DNA of 28,508 bases from JAYVYM01 sp046593925 (GCA_046593925.1 JBKJQN010000002.1:1-28508); one strand, 5' to 3'. Counted from the first letter of the stretch, positions 1-7,351 are shown. Translations and numbers: made by a program. Notes: generated by a model not told the origin, from the letters alone.

Positions 1-261
1 GGCCACGATCCTCGCGATGTCGAAGGCGAGGAGGGTTCCGAAGGCAGCGGCGACTGCGGCCAGCGGCCGCGTGCGCCGCCACAGCAGGCACGCCGCGACG
101 ACGACGCTGACACCGACCACCAGCGGCGCCCATGCCCTGTCCTCGCGCAGCAGCATCTCGATGAGCGAGATCGCGACGAGACCCGAGAAGAGCGCCCAGT
201 CTCGCCAGACCCGCACCGGCGGGCGCGCGGGGCGAGGCTCAGCCCATATCCCAGCAAGCAT
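1..261 (-). CDS. Sensor histidine kinase, N-terminal membrane part (partial)
   Basis: The minus strand reads an ATG at 261-259 preceded by an excellent AGGAGGA ribosome site (about 264-270), and the frame stays open to the window edge (87 codons). The product starts MLAGIWAEPRPARPPVRVWRD, followed by hydrophobic stretches (roughly residues 27-38, 47-60 and 69-85) separated by a short RRTRP loop. This N-terminal architecture, a short basic leader and then alternating membrane helices with an RRTRPL-type turn, is typical of the membrane sensor domain of actinobacterial NarL-type histidine kinases. The kinase core lies outside the window, so the assignment is inferred from the N-terminus only. 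It could also be another small polytopic membrane protein. It is divergent from the DUF6326 gene. Confidence 0.55.
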   Translation of the reverse strand, partial: MLAGIWAEPRPARPPVRVWRDWALFSGLVAISLIEMLLREDRAWAPLVVGVSVVVAACLLWRRTRPLAAVAAAFGTLLAFDIARIVA

Positions 262-447
262 GCTTCCTCCTCCCGGCCAACGTAGGGGGGCCGCCGCTCG
301 GGCGGATCAGCCGAAAGTACTGCGGCTGTCCCGTCCCTGCGGCCAGGACGGCTGAAGCCCGCAGGCGGATGTGGCGCCCGTCAACGCTGGTCATGGTGAA
401 GACATCGAGTGAGCCGACCTGGCTGACGCCAACACACAGGAGAAGCC

Positions 448-924
448 ATGACCAGAGACGACAGAACTGCCAGTGCGCTCCAGGAAGCGCACATCCCGGT
501 CCAGGCGAAGCTCGCCACGGCCTGGGCCAGCTTCATGTTCCTCTACATCTACGTCGACTACCTCGCCCTGTACAAGCCCGGCTTTATCGACGACATCCTG
601 GTCGGCGTCGTCCATGGGTTCGACACCGGCCCAACCTTTGTCGCCCTTGCGCTCACGCTCATGGCCATCCCGATCCTCATGATCCTGCTCTCCACGACAC
701 TGCCCGCCCGTGTCAACCGCGCCACCAACCTCGTCGTGGCAACGCTCTACATCCCCGTCTCGATGTACAACGCGGCTGGCGAGTCCTGGACCTACTTCTA
801 CTTCTACGGCCTCTCCATCGGACTCGAGGTGCTGCTCCTGGCCTTCATTCTGCGCGCCGCCTGGACCTGGCCCCGGACCGCCCGAGCAACCGTGGAGCAC
901 GCACGCGTGCGAGTCCACGCATGA
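448..924 (+). CDS. DUF6326 family membrane protein
   Basis: A 158-residue integral membrane protein. It starts at an ATG with an AGGAG site about 7 bases upstream. Four hydrophobic segments are visible, at about residues 27-42, 62-86, 92-107 and 117-140. The stretch IPVQAKLATAWASFMFLYIYVDY and the later LPARVNRATNLVVATLYIP are the recognisable signature of the DUF6326 family, which has no established function. The C-terminus ends in a short, basic cytoplasmic-looking tail. It stands alone: the next plus-strand gene is about 580 bases away, and the sensor kinase upstream is divergent. No function is proposed. Confidence 0.8.
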   Translation: MTRDDRTASALQEAHIPVQAKLATAWASFMFLYIYVDYLALYKPGFIDDILVGVVHGFDTGPTFVALALTLMAIPILMILLSTTLPARVNRATNLVVATLYIPVSMYNAAGESWTYFYFYGLSIGLEVLLLAFILRAAWTWPRTARATVEHARVRVHA

Positions 925-1502
925 GCTCGGGTCTGCCCGCCGTGGCCCGCCGCTGCGTGCTGGTCGCGCGGTTCAGTGGCGACGGTGCACGTCATCCACG
1001 GGCCGGTGTAGGCCGCCGGGTCACACCATCCTTGCCGCGCCGTACCTCACCGGCCTCCCGCTCCAGATAAGCCAGAGCCGCAAGGACCGCACCGTCGTGC
1101 GCCCAACGGAGGGCTAGGAGCGTGGGTCCGAAGAATAAGACAGCGATAAGCCGCGAGGTTTCGCCCTATTCGCGGCACGACCTGCCGTCCACTCTCCACG
1201 AAGGGCCTCGCTGAGCGGGATTCGCCCACTCAGCGCCTCCGGCTCATTCGGGGCCACGCTCTTAGCCAGCCCTATCCACCCGGTGCACCTGGACGTGTGG
1301 AGGCGCAGGTACGGGGGCGATCTCGGCACTACCAGCCCCGCTCGCGGCCCTCCGGCAGCGACGGTCGCCCGGTACGCGAGGGTCGGGTCGTTCGCGATCT
1401 GGTGCTGTCCGGTGGCGTCAAGAGCGCGGGTGCGGCAGGGCGCTGGTGCAGAGCGCAGTGGTTCCTGGTGCCTCCCCGGAGCGGTCCACCTACTCTGCGC
1501 GG
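925..1502. other. Intergenic stretch without a recognisable gene
   Basis: Nearly 580 bases lie between the DUF6326 gene and the hydrolase gene. Open frames here are short, rich in Arg, Pro and Ser, and match no family I recognise on either strand. Base composition dips around 1110-1200 compared with the flanking genes, which fits non-coding or decayed DNA. The only structured element noticed is the hairpin at 1209-1235, listed separately. Confidence 0.5.
1209..1235. terminator. Hairpin, possible factor-independent terminator
   Basis: CGCTGAG at 1209-1215 pairs perfectly with CTCAGCG at 1229-1235. Inside it, GGG pairs with CCC across a one-base internal mismatch. No T-tract follows on either strand, so termination is uncertain. 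It lies between the end of the DUF6326 gene and the start of the hydrolase gene. Confidence 0.35.
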
Positions 1503-2516
1503 ATGGACTGGCCGGTGACCCGTGGTGTGCTCGAGCTCGGCGACCTGGAGGTGGAGCGCGGCGGCACGATCGGCTCGGCGCGGCTGGCATGGCAGGCACA
1601 CGGGACGCTTGCGCCGGGCGGTGACAACGTCGTCGTCTACCCCTGCAGCTACGGGGCGACGTCCGACGACCTCACCTGGCTGATCGGCCCCGACGGCGTG
1701 CTCGACCCGACCCGCTGGTTCGTCGTCATCGCTGACATGTTCTCTGGCGGCGTCTCCAGCAGCGCCTCGAACACCGCCGGCTACCCGCCGCTGGTTACTG
1801 CCGCCGACAACGTCCGCGCCCAGCACCGGCTGCTCACCGAGCACCTCGGCGTCTCGCGCGTGGCCGCGGCGTACGGCTTCTCGATGGGCGGCATCCAGGC
1901 CTACCACTGGGCTGCCCTCTACCCGGACCTGGTGGAGCGCGCGATCGTCGTCTGCGGCAGCGCCCGGACCGCCGACCACAACAAGGTGTTCCTCTCCGGC
2001 CTGCTGCGGCTACTGGAGGCCGCGCCCGAGCACCTCGGTGGGGGCCGCTTCTCCGCCGAGCCGGTGGCCTCGCTCAAGGCGTTCGCCCACGTCTATGCCG
2101 GGTGGGGACTCAGCCAGGACTTCTACCGCCAGCAGCTTTACCGCACCGCCCTCGGCGCGCCGGATCTCGATACCTACCTGCGGACCGACTGGGAGCAGGG
2201 GTTCGCCGGCAACCGTGCCGCCGACCTCTACGCGCAGGCCCTGACGTGGACAGCGGCTGACATCAGCGGCGGCGAGCAGTACGGCGGGGACCTGGCCCGC
2301 GCCCTGCAGGGCATCCAGGCGCGGGTCCTGCTGCTGCCGAGCGAGACCGACCTGTACTTCCGCGTGGCCGACAACGCCGCCGAGCTCGAGCACCTGCGCT
2401 CTGCTGAGCTCCGCCCGATCCCGAGCGTGTGGGGCCACCGGGCCGGTAGCCCGCAGGGCATCCCGGAGGACCTGGCCTTCCTGACGTACGCCGTCCGGGA
2501 GTGGCTCGACCGCTAG
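1503..2516 (+). CDS. Alpha/beta hydrolase, homoserine O-acetyltransferase (MetX)-like
   Basis: A 337-residue alpha/beta-hydrolase. The Ser elbow GFSMGG (Ser127), an acid in SETDLYF (Asp283) and the histidine in SVWGHRAGSP (His312) form the expected catalytic triad. The overall pattern (YPCSYGAT near residue 50, FVVIADMFSGGVSSSASN near 75-90, GHRAG at the end) is that of MetX-like acyltransferases or hydrolases. It is shorter than genuine MetX and lacks clear substrate-defining features, so the substrate is unknown. The ATG at 1503 was chosen because the fold begins just after it. An in-frame upstream GTG or ATG would add a non-conserved leader, and no strong ribosome site is visible. The stop codon TAG (2514-2516) lies inside the target duplication of the adjacent IS relic. 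Confidence 0.82.
   Translation: MDWPVTRGVLELGDLEVERGGTIGSARLAWQAHGTLAPGGDNVVVYPCSYGATSDDLTWLIGPDGVLDPTRWFVVIADMFSGGVSSSASNTAGYPPLVTAADNVRAQHRLLTEHLGVSRVAAAYGFSMGGIQAYHWAALYPDLVERAIVVCGSARTADHNKVFLSGLLRLLEAAPEHLGGGRFSAEPVASLKAFAHVYAGWGLSQDFYRQQLYRTALGAPDLDTYLRTDWEQGFAGNRAADLYAQALTWTAADISGGEQYGGDLARALQGIQARVLLLPSETDLYFRVADNAAELEHLRSAELRPIPSVWGHRAGSPQGIPEDLAFLTYAVREWLDR
2513..2516. repeat. Target-site duplication, left copy (CTAG)
   Basis: CTAG directly abuts the left end of the IS relic and recurs at 3355-3358 at the right end. It fits the YTAR target preference known for IS5-type elements. The last three bases are also the hydrolase stop codon. Confidence 0.7.
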
Positions 2517-3354
2517 GGCGTGCCTCCTACCGGGCCGCGGAGCCACAGGATGGTCCTGCGCAGGATGGCGCCACCGCGGAAGATGACGGCAAGCTTGTCG
2601 TAGCGGGTGGCCAGGCCGCGCCACTGCTCGACCTGTTCGTCGCAACGCTCGATGACGTTGCGGTCTGAGTAGCGCCCGGTGCCGCAGCTGACGGGCCGGT
2701 CGCCCTGCGAGCCGCAGCGCGCTCGGTGGCCGCGTTGGTCGGCGCTTTCGCAACGACGGCTGTGATGCCCCGCTTACGCAGCGCTCGGGGTGCGCGACTG
2801 GGGTAGGCCTTGTCGGCCAGCAGCGCATCGGGGCGGGTCCGGGGTCGGCCCGGACCGCGACCGGCGACCCGCAGGAGGTCCACAAGGACCGGCAGCATCG
2901 GACTGTCACCGCCCTGACCGGACCGGCCTGGATGACCAGCCGCCGGCCGTTGCCATCCAGGAGCGCGTGAAGCTTGGTCGTCAGGCCGCCGCGTGAACAG
3001 CCAAGCGCATGATCAACAGGCTCGACCGGTTGTCTGTGGCCATTCGCGGTGTCCCCCTGGGTGGCTCGGGAGCTGCGGAGCGAGCTCCCGCGACATATTT
3101 AGGCCGGGCTGATGCACCGGCTGACCGTCGAGTCGATCGACAGCTGCCAGTTCAGCTGGCCGGCCTGTCGGCCTTGACCAGCAACGCCTGCAGGATCTGA
3201 CCCAGGTCCCGTCCTTGCTGAACCCCCGGCCTGGCGCTTCCCCACCGTCTGCCACGGGGCTCGAACCGCTCGGGCAAGTCCGGCCACTGACAGCCGGTCC
3301 GCAGACATCCATCGGCAATCCCCCCAGAACTCGCCCCGGCCAGGGAGAAACGCC
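2517..3354 (-). mobile_element. Decayed IS5-family insertion sequence (about 838 bp)
   Basis: The left end reads GGCGTGCCTCC (2517-2527). The right end, on the minus strand, reads GGCGTTTCTCC (3354-3344), a 9/11 match as terminal inverted repeats. Both are flanked by CTAG. Length, repeats, target duplication and the transposase remnants inside all agree with an IS5-family element of typical size (about 830-880 bp). The transposase is broken in several frames, so the element is almost certainly immobile on its own. It separates two convergent genes that would otherwise end about ten bases apart. Confidence 0.85.
2531..3330 (-). pseudogene. IS5-family DDE transposase, frameshifted remnant
   Basis: Read on the minus strand, pieces of one transposase appear in order but in different frames. 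First comes RTGCQWPDLPERF, a degenerate segment resembling the N-terminal helical region (near 3260-3300). Then follows SKDGTW, then QLNWQLSIDSTVSR with the first catalytic Asp (near 3125-3160). Next is RPRTRPDALLADKAYPSRA with the second Asp (near 2795-2850). Last is DRNVIERC...QWRGLATRYDKLAV ending in RRTILWLRG (near 2531-2670), with the catalytic Glu. The first 30 to 40 residues before RTGCQW cannot be found. At least three frame changes and internal losses make it non-functional. The order and spacing match a single-ORF IS5 transposase. Confidence 0.85.
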
Positions 3355-3358
3355 CTAG
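3355..3358. repeat. Target-site duplication, right copy (CTAG)
   Basis: This second CTAG flanks the IS relic on the folD side. A further CTAG at 3369-3372 lies in the folD stop region and is not part of the duplication. It belongs to a short local repeat, CTAGCGGG. Confidence 0.65.
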
Positions 3359-3368
3359 CGGGAGGGGG

Positions 3369-4229
3369 CTAGCGGGGAGCGGCGCGTTCGGCGGCTTCGA
3401 CGCAGTTGCGGAGCAGCATGGCGACCGTGGTCGGGCCGACGCCGCCGATCCGCGGCGTGATCGCGCCGGCGACCTCGTTGCAGGCCTCGTCGACGTCCGG
3501 CAGGAGCTTGCGGCCCTCGTAGCGCACCCCGCCGCCGACGACGACGGCACCCGGGGTGATGTGCGCGGGTTGGAGGATCCCCGGCACTCCGGCCGCAGCG
3601 ACGACGATCTCGGCCCGGCGGGTGTAGTCGTCCCAGTTCGGTACGCCGGTGTGTACGACGGTCACGGCGGCGTTGGCCGTCGGGCGCTTCTGGGTGAGCA
3701 GCAGCGCAAGCGGCCGGCCGAGCGTCGTACCGCGTCCGAGGATGCAGACCTCCCGGCCCGAGACCGGCACCTCGTGGAAGGCCAGCAGTGCCTCGATGCC
3801 GGCCGGCGTGCACGGCACCGGGCCGGGCATGCCGAGCGCCAGCCGGCCCATGTTGACCGGGTGCAGCCCGTCGACGTCCTTGTCGGGGTCCATCTCCAGC
3901 AGCGCGGCCTCGTAGTCGAGCTGCGGCGGCACCGGGTGCTGCACCAGCATGCCGTCGACCGACGGGTCGTCGTTCATCGACCGGATGGCTGCCACCAGAT
4001 CGGCCTGCGTGCAGGCGGCCGGCAGGTGCACGTGCGGGGAGGTGAACCCGAGCGACGTCGCCTGCTCCTGCTTCATCCGGATGTAGCCGGCGCTCGCCGA
4101 GTCGTCGCCGACGAGCACCGTGCCCAGACCAGGCTGATGGCCGCCCGAGGTGAGCTTGTCGATGCGCGGACGCAGGTCGGCGAAGACGGCGTCGGCGACG
4201 GGTCCTCCGGTCAGCAGGCGTGCGGTCAC
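3369..4229 (-). CDS. folD: FolD: methylenetetrahydrofolate dehydrogenase / cyclohydrolase
   Basis: A cytosolic bifunctional enzyme interconverting 5,10-methylene-, methenyl- and 10-formyl-tetrahydrofolate with NADP. At 286 residues it has normal family length. Visible motifs are the substrate/catalytic YIRMK (Tyr49, Lys53), VDGMLVQHPVP (91-101; most homologues read LP where this has HP), PCTPAG (139-144), the nucleotide-site GRGTTLGRP (165-173) and GGVGPTTVAMLL (262-273). The stretch VVVGGGVRYEGRKLLPDVDE (229-248) departs from the usual VxDVGI pattern, so this may be a divergent paralogue. The start is GTG (4229-4227); no strong ribosome site is visible. It is convergent with the hydrolase, with the IS relic wedged between them. 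Confidence 0.9.
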   Translation of the reverse strand: MTARLLTGGPVADAVFADLRPRIDKLTSGGHQPGLGTVLVGDDSASAGYIRMKQEQATSLGFTSPHVHLPAACTQADLVAAIRSMNDDPSVDGMLVQHPVPPQLDYEAALLEMDPDKDVDGLHPVNMGRLALGMPGPVPCTPAGIEALLAFHEVPVSGREVCILGRGTTLGRPLALLLTQKRPTANAAVTVVHTGVPNWDDYTRRAEIVVAAAGVPGILQPAHITPGAVVVGGGVRYEGRKLLPDVDEACNEVAGAITPRIGGVGPTTVAMLLRNCVEAAERAAPR

Positions 4230-4838
4230 GGCGGCAGCGTAGTGCTTTTCCCGTTAGTTCTTCGGGGGTCAAGTTCCAGCGCTGAGGTCGTTGAGGTGGA
4301 GGCCGCAGGAGGTATCGAGGGCGTCTTCGGGTCTGCCTGCGATCATGTCGGTGTGCTGGACGCTGGGTTGATAGTCGTTGCGAGCTGTTGGACGATCCGG
4401 CGTGCCGGGGCCGACGTCCGTCGTGTCGCGGCACAGCGGTGAGCTGACCGAGGCCACTTCCCCGGTCCTGACCACCCTCACCGACCAGGATCGCGTGGCG
4501 CTGGAGTCGCCTGCACGTCGACAGTGTCGGGACCTGGCGAGGCAGGTTCGCAGCCCACAGGCTGAAGGGGGCTTACCGATCGGGCCCGGTCCGGGCGCCC
4601 GCCGGTGTTCGCCGCGACCGTCCGGGCCGGCTCCACGGTACTGGTGTGCTCGCTGCCGACCGAGCATGGGCTGCAAGAACCATGGTCCGGCCCTTGCCGT
4701 GGGCGGCGAATGTCGGTACCGAGGTGCCACTCGGCTGGACAGGAAGCTGCTGGATGGCTGGTACGGGGTCCCTGTCGACGGCGTCGGGCCGGGACGGCCA
4801 CGTAGGGACATCCCGGGCCCGATGCCCCGCCCGACCAA

Positions 4839-4852
4839 GGGCACAAAGTCCC
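4839..4852. promoter_or_regulatory. DosR/DevR-like box upstream of the SHOCT gene (1)
   Basis: GGGCACAAAGTCCC matches 11 of 14 positions of the core mycobacterial DosR palindrome GGGACTWWAGTCCC, with one half-site intact. It lies about 117 bases before the SHOCT start and 36 bases (start to start) from a second similar site. No regulator is encoded in the visible window. The assignment is by motif resemblance only. Confidence 0.4.
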
Positions 4853-4874
4853 GAGAGGCGCCATGGTTGTCAAC

Positions 4875-4888
4875 AGGACGAAAGCCCC
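4875..4888. promoter_or_regulatory. DosR/DevR-like box upstream of the SHOCT gene (2)
   Basis: AGGACGAAAGCCCC also matches 11 of 14 positions of GGGACTWWAGTCCC. Paired boxes tens of bases upstream of the start are common in DosR-controlled promoters. The GAAAG centre is shared with the better site at 8458-8471. Confidence 0.35.
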
Positions 4889-4968
4889 TGGTGACCGTTG
4901 ACCCGCCGGGGTCATCCTCGAGTCGGGTGGGAAACCCTGACCTACCCAACAGCAGCAAAGGAGTGATC

Positions 4969-5244
4969 ATGATGTGGTATGGCGGGTACGGCGGGCACAT
5001 GAGCGGCTGGGGATACGCAGTGATGGGGCTCACCAGCCTGTTGTTCTGGACTGTTCTGGTCCTGGGGGTGGTGGCACTCCTGCGTCACCTCGGCCGCTCG
5101 GCCGGTCAGGCTGGGGGAGCGCCCCCGGCGGACGCCGAGCACGTCCTTGCCGGCCGGTATGCGCGCGGCGAGATCGACGACGACGAGTACCACCGACGCG
5201 TCGACGTCCTGCGCGGCCGTGCGGGGCAGGTGACCGGGCGCTGA
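4969..5244 (+). CDS. Small membrane protein with SHOCT domain
   Basis: A 91-residue protein starting at ATG 4969, with AAGGAG five bases upstream; a second ATG follows immediately. The N-terminus is Gly/Tyr/Trp/Met-rich (MMWYGGYGGHMSGWG). One membrane helix follows (about 19-40, LTSLLFWTVLVLGVVALL), then a Gly/Pro linker and a SHOCT motif (about 56-82), recognisable from LAGRYARGEIDDDEYHRRVDVLR. SHOCT is a short C-terminal module thought to assist oligomerisation. Such proteins are widespread in actinobacteria without an assigned job. It is monocistronic and convergent with the sulfur-relay operon, and the two share a strong hairpin. Confidence 0.85.
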   Translation: MMWYGGYGGHMSGWGYAVMGLTSLLFWTVLVLGVVALLRHLGRSAGQAGGAPPADAEHVLAGRYARGEIDDDEYHRRVDVLRGRAGQVTGR

Positions 5245-5251
5245 TCGTGCC

Positions 5252-5283
5252 GGCTGGTGGCGGGTCGGACACCGCCACCAGCC
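5252..5283. terminator. Bidirectional terminator hairpin
   Basis: GGCTGGTGGCGG (5252-5263) pairs perfectly over 12 bp with CCGCCACCAGCC (5272-5283) around the 8-base loop GTCGGACA. It begins eight bases after the SHOCT stop and ends ten bases before the end of the dsrE-like gene. It is therefore placed to terminate both convergent units. There is no U-tract, which is usual for GC-rich actinobacterial terminators. Confidence 0.8.
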
Positions 5284-5293
5284 AGCGCGCCCG

Positions 5294-5761
5294 TCAGGTG
5301 AACAGCATCTGGCCGCCGGCCGCCTTCTCGTAGAACTCCCCGACCGTGATGATGTCCTGGACCTGCGGGATGAAGTCGTTCTTCTCCAGCCCGAATAAAT
5401 CGACGGACGCTTTGCAGGCGTACATACCGGCGCCGCTGTCGGCAATCAGCTCGATGAACTCCGGGATCGACGGGATGTCCAGCCGCTCCATCTTGTGGTT
5501 CATGTAGTGCGTCATCACCGTGGACACCCCGGGCAGGCCGCCGACCATCGTGGGCATGTGCAGCCCGGGGTTGCCGACCGCAGCCAGCTTGATGTGGTCG
5601 TGCCGGCCCCGGTGGATGGCATCGAGACCGAAGAACGTGAAGAACAGGTTGGCCTCGATACCCTCGGCACGAGCCCCGTTGGCCATGATCAGGCCAGGGT
5701 AGATCCCTTCGAGGGAACCCTTAGAGATGATGATCGAGACCTTCTCGAGCGTGTCGGTCAT
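5294..5761 (-). CDS. DsrE/DsrF-like sulfur-relay family protein
   Basis: A 155-residue cytosolic protein. The N-terminal strand KVSIIISKGSLEGIYPGLIMANGA and the later GAGMYACKASVDLFGL are typical of the DsrE-like superfamily. Cys116 stands at the position of the persulfide-carrying cysteine of that superfamily. A Met/Gly/Pro-rich middle (GLHMPTMVGGLPG) resembles the membrane-associated or COG2210-like (DsrE2) branch, but no membrane helix is evident. The start is ATG 5761-5759 with AAGGA a few bases upstream, overlapping the tusE-like stop region. It is the last gene of the operon, ten bases downstream of the tusE-like gene. Inference: it accepts or donates sulfane sulfur to the neighbouring single-cysteine TusE-like protein. 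Confidence 0.85.
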   Translation of the reverse strand: MTDTLEKVSIIISKGSLEGIYPGLIMANGARAEGIEANLFFTFFGLDAIHRGRHDHIKLAAVGNPGLHMPTMVGGLPGVSTVMTHYMNHKMERLDIPSIPEFIELIADSGAGMYACKASVDLFGLEKNDFIPQVQDIITVGEFYEKAAGGQMLFT

Positions 5762-5771
5762 GGCGTTGTCC

Positions 5772-6089
5772 TTAGATGCAGCCGCGAGGCTTGGGGATCC
5801 CGGCGATCTTCGCGGCGATCTTCGCCGGGCCCTTGGGGAATAGCTGGTAGAGCTCCTTCACCGACACACCCGAGGTCTTGCCGAGCAGCCGCACGGTCGG
5901 TCCGGTGCCCTTCGCGAGGTACTCGTCGCGCATGAAGAGGATGACCTTGCGTTGCAGGTCATTCAGGTCGTCGATGCCTTCCCGCCGTGCAAGGTCGGGG
6001 ACCATCGCCTCGGTCCACTGCCCGGGGTCGACAAAGAAGCCGTCGGGGCCCAGCTCGACGTCGGTCGCGGCGATGGTCACGGTGCTCAT
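5772..6089 (-). CDS. DsrC/TusE-like sulfur carrier with a single C-terminal cysteine
   Basis: At 105 residues it has the usual family length. The features FFVDPGQWTEAM (18-29), LARREGIDDLNDLQ (33-46) and the C-terminal arm LFPKGPAKIAAKIAGIPKPRGCI identify the DsrC/TusE family. The penultimate cysteine (CysA, Cys104) is present. The second cysteine of true DsrC, eleven residues earlier, is Ala93. Family knowledge: DsrC of dissimilatory sulfur metabolism uses both cysteines, whereas TusE-type proteins carry a persulfide on CysA alone. This one should therefore act as a one-cysteine relay or regulator, not as a DsrAB/DsrMKJOP partner. Its ATG overlaps the stop of the upstream flavoprotein gene (ATGA) and has AGGAG seven bases upstream. 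Confidence 0.9.
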   Translation of the reverse strand: MSTVTIAATDVELGPDGFFVDPGQWTEAMVPDLARREGIDDLNDLQRKVILFMRDEYLAKGTGPTVRLLGKTSGVSVKELYQLFPKGPAKIAAKIAGIPKPRGCI

Positions 6090-7351
6090 GGCTGTTCTCC
6101 TGTGGGTAGGGCGGCTGACGTGAGCTGCTTGCCGGCGGTGGGCATCTCTGAGCCGATGCCCGGAATGTCCCTGCCGGGCAGCAAGCTGTGCCAGTAGAAG
6201 GACTGGAACATCAGCTTGCCGAGATGGTTGAGCCGGGACTCGGCGAGCAGCGGCAGCCCGACCCTGGTCGGGTAGTGGCCGGGCAGCGGCTCGGTGTCGT
6301 AGTTGAAGTCGATGAGCAGTGCCTTGCCGAAGCCGGTCTCGATGAAGCAGTTGGCGTGCCCGTCGAAGCCCTCGATCAGCGGCTCGCCGGCGAGGTGACG
6401 GCGCACGTTCTCCACCAGCGTCTCGCCCTCGAAGTGCGTGACCGAGCCCGCTTTGGAAGCAGGGACGTTGGCGGCGTCACCGATCACGAAGATGTCGGGG
6501 GACACCTTGGCCTGCAGGGTGTGCTCGTCGGTGGGTACGAAACCCAGGGCGTCCCCCAGCCCGGGAGACCGGCCGACATACGGGGCCCCGCCATGCACAG
6601 GGACCACTACGGCGAGGTCGAAGGGCAGCTCGCGGGCGTCGTACGACACCAGCCGGCCACCCTCGGCGTCCACCTCTCCGGTGTTGAACTCCGTGATCAG
6701 GTTGATGTTCTTGGCCGCCAGCATCCCGGCCAGGCGCTGCGAGGCCACCGGTCGGGTGAAAGCGGCGTCGAGGGGGGTGACGTAGCTCAGCTCGACCCGG
6801 TCGCGGATCCCGCGCTCGATGAAGTACCAGTCGGCCAGGAAGCAGAATTCGAGCGGCGCCACCGGACACTTGATGGGCAGGTCGACGACGTTGACGACGA
6901 CGCGGCCACCGTCGAACGTCGCGAGTGCGCCCTCAAGGGCACCGGCGCCCTCTGGGGTGTAGAAGGTGAATACCTTCTCCATCCAGCCGGCGCCGGTCAG
7001 CCCGGGAGTCTCCTCGGGGACGAGCACCGCGCCGCTGGCAACGACCAGCACGTCGTAGCCGAGCACCGAGCCGTCGTCCAGGTGCACCTCGTGGGCCGCG
7101 ATGTCGACGCGCTCGACGGCCGACTCCCGAAACTCGATGCCCCGTCGGAGCTGACGGCCACGCGGACGGACGATGTCCTCCGGATGCGTCAGCCCGAACG
7201 GTACGAACAGCAGGCCGGGCTGGTAGACGTGCCGGTCGTCCCGGTCGACGACGGTGATCCGCACGTCGTGGACCGGCAACACTTTGCGCAGCCGGTTGGC
7301 GGTCAGCGTCCCGCCGGTCCCGCCGCCCAGGATCACGATCGTCGTTGTCAT
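6086..7351 (-). CDS. FAD/NAD(P)-dependent oxidoreductase, sulfide:quinone oxidoreductase-like
   Basis: A 421-residue flavoprotein. The N-terminal FAD dinucleotide motif is ILGGGTGG (7-14). A YQPG segment (43-46) and the second FAD motif IFVIGDAANVPASKAGS (287-303) follow. IKCPVAPLEFCF (160-171) is the family signature around a redox cysteine (Cys162), and a second conserved-looking cysteine occurs in ANCFIETGFGKA (Cys335). The layout is that of the SQR/flavocytochrome-c sulfide dehydrogenase superfamily. A short amphipathic C-terminus could touch the membrane. Substrate is not proven: sulfide, a persulfide or another thiol is possible. ATG at 7351 was preferred because the Rossmann strand starts at residue 4. 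The gene begins five bases after the dehydrogenase stop and overlaps tusE by four. Confidence 0.85.
   Translation of the reverse strand: MTTTIVILGGGTGGTLTANRLRKVLPVHDVRITVVDRDDRHVYQPGLLFVPFGLTHPEDIVRPRGRQLRRGIEFRESAVERVDIAAHEVHLDDGSVLGYDVLVVASGAVLVPEETPGLTGAGWMEKVFTFYTPEGAGALEGALATFDGGRVVVNVVDLPIKCPVAPLEFCFLADWYFIERGIRDRVELSYVTPLDAAFTRPVASQRLAGMLAAKNINLITEFNTGEVDAEGGRLVSYDARELPFDLAVVVPVHGGAPYVGRSPGLGDALGFVPTDEHTLQAKVSPDIFVIGDAANVPASKAGSVTHFEGETLVENVRRHLAGEPLIEGFDGHANCFIETGFGKALLIDFNYDTEPLPGHYPTRVGLPLLAESRLNHLGKLMFQSFYWHSLLPGRDIPGIGSEMPTAGKQLTSAALPTGEQP

Larger units (their letters stand above)
4230..4968. other. Long region without a convincing gene, with regulatory motifs at its right end
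   Basis: About 740 bases separate folD from the SHOCT gene. A plus-strand frame runs open into the SHOCT gene from 4378, but its upstream part is Pro/Arg-rich and unlike any family I know, so I treat it as non-coding. Near 4262-4280 the text GGGGGTCAAGTTCCAGCG resembles the end of some insertion sequences. The minus strand beyond it has a short open stretch (about 4270-4385) that could be a gene remnant, but no partner end was found. Two DosR-like palindromes at 4839 and 4875 are listed separately and suggest a promoter for the SHOCT gene. Confidence 0.45.

Noticed and set aside
307..320. A further DosR-like box in front of the DUF6326 gene
   Set aside because: Only the GCCGAAAGT core is shared; the outer half-sites do not match, so it is not called.
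369..1117. Long alternative frames on both strands across the DUF6326 gene and downstream
   Set aside because: Composition is Arg/Pro/Ser-rich without family blocks; they are shadows of the real gene and of GC-rich spacer.
1110..1190. Possible tRNA or small RNA in the lower-GC patch
   Set aside because: No cloverleaf, T-loop or acceptor pairing could be found.
3369..3372. Third CTAG as an alternative IS boundary
   Set aside because: The terminal-repeat match ends at 3354, directly next to the CTAG at 3355; the later CTAG is part of the folD end.
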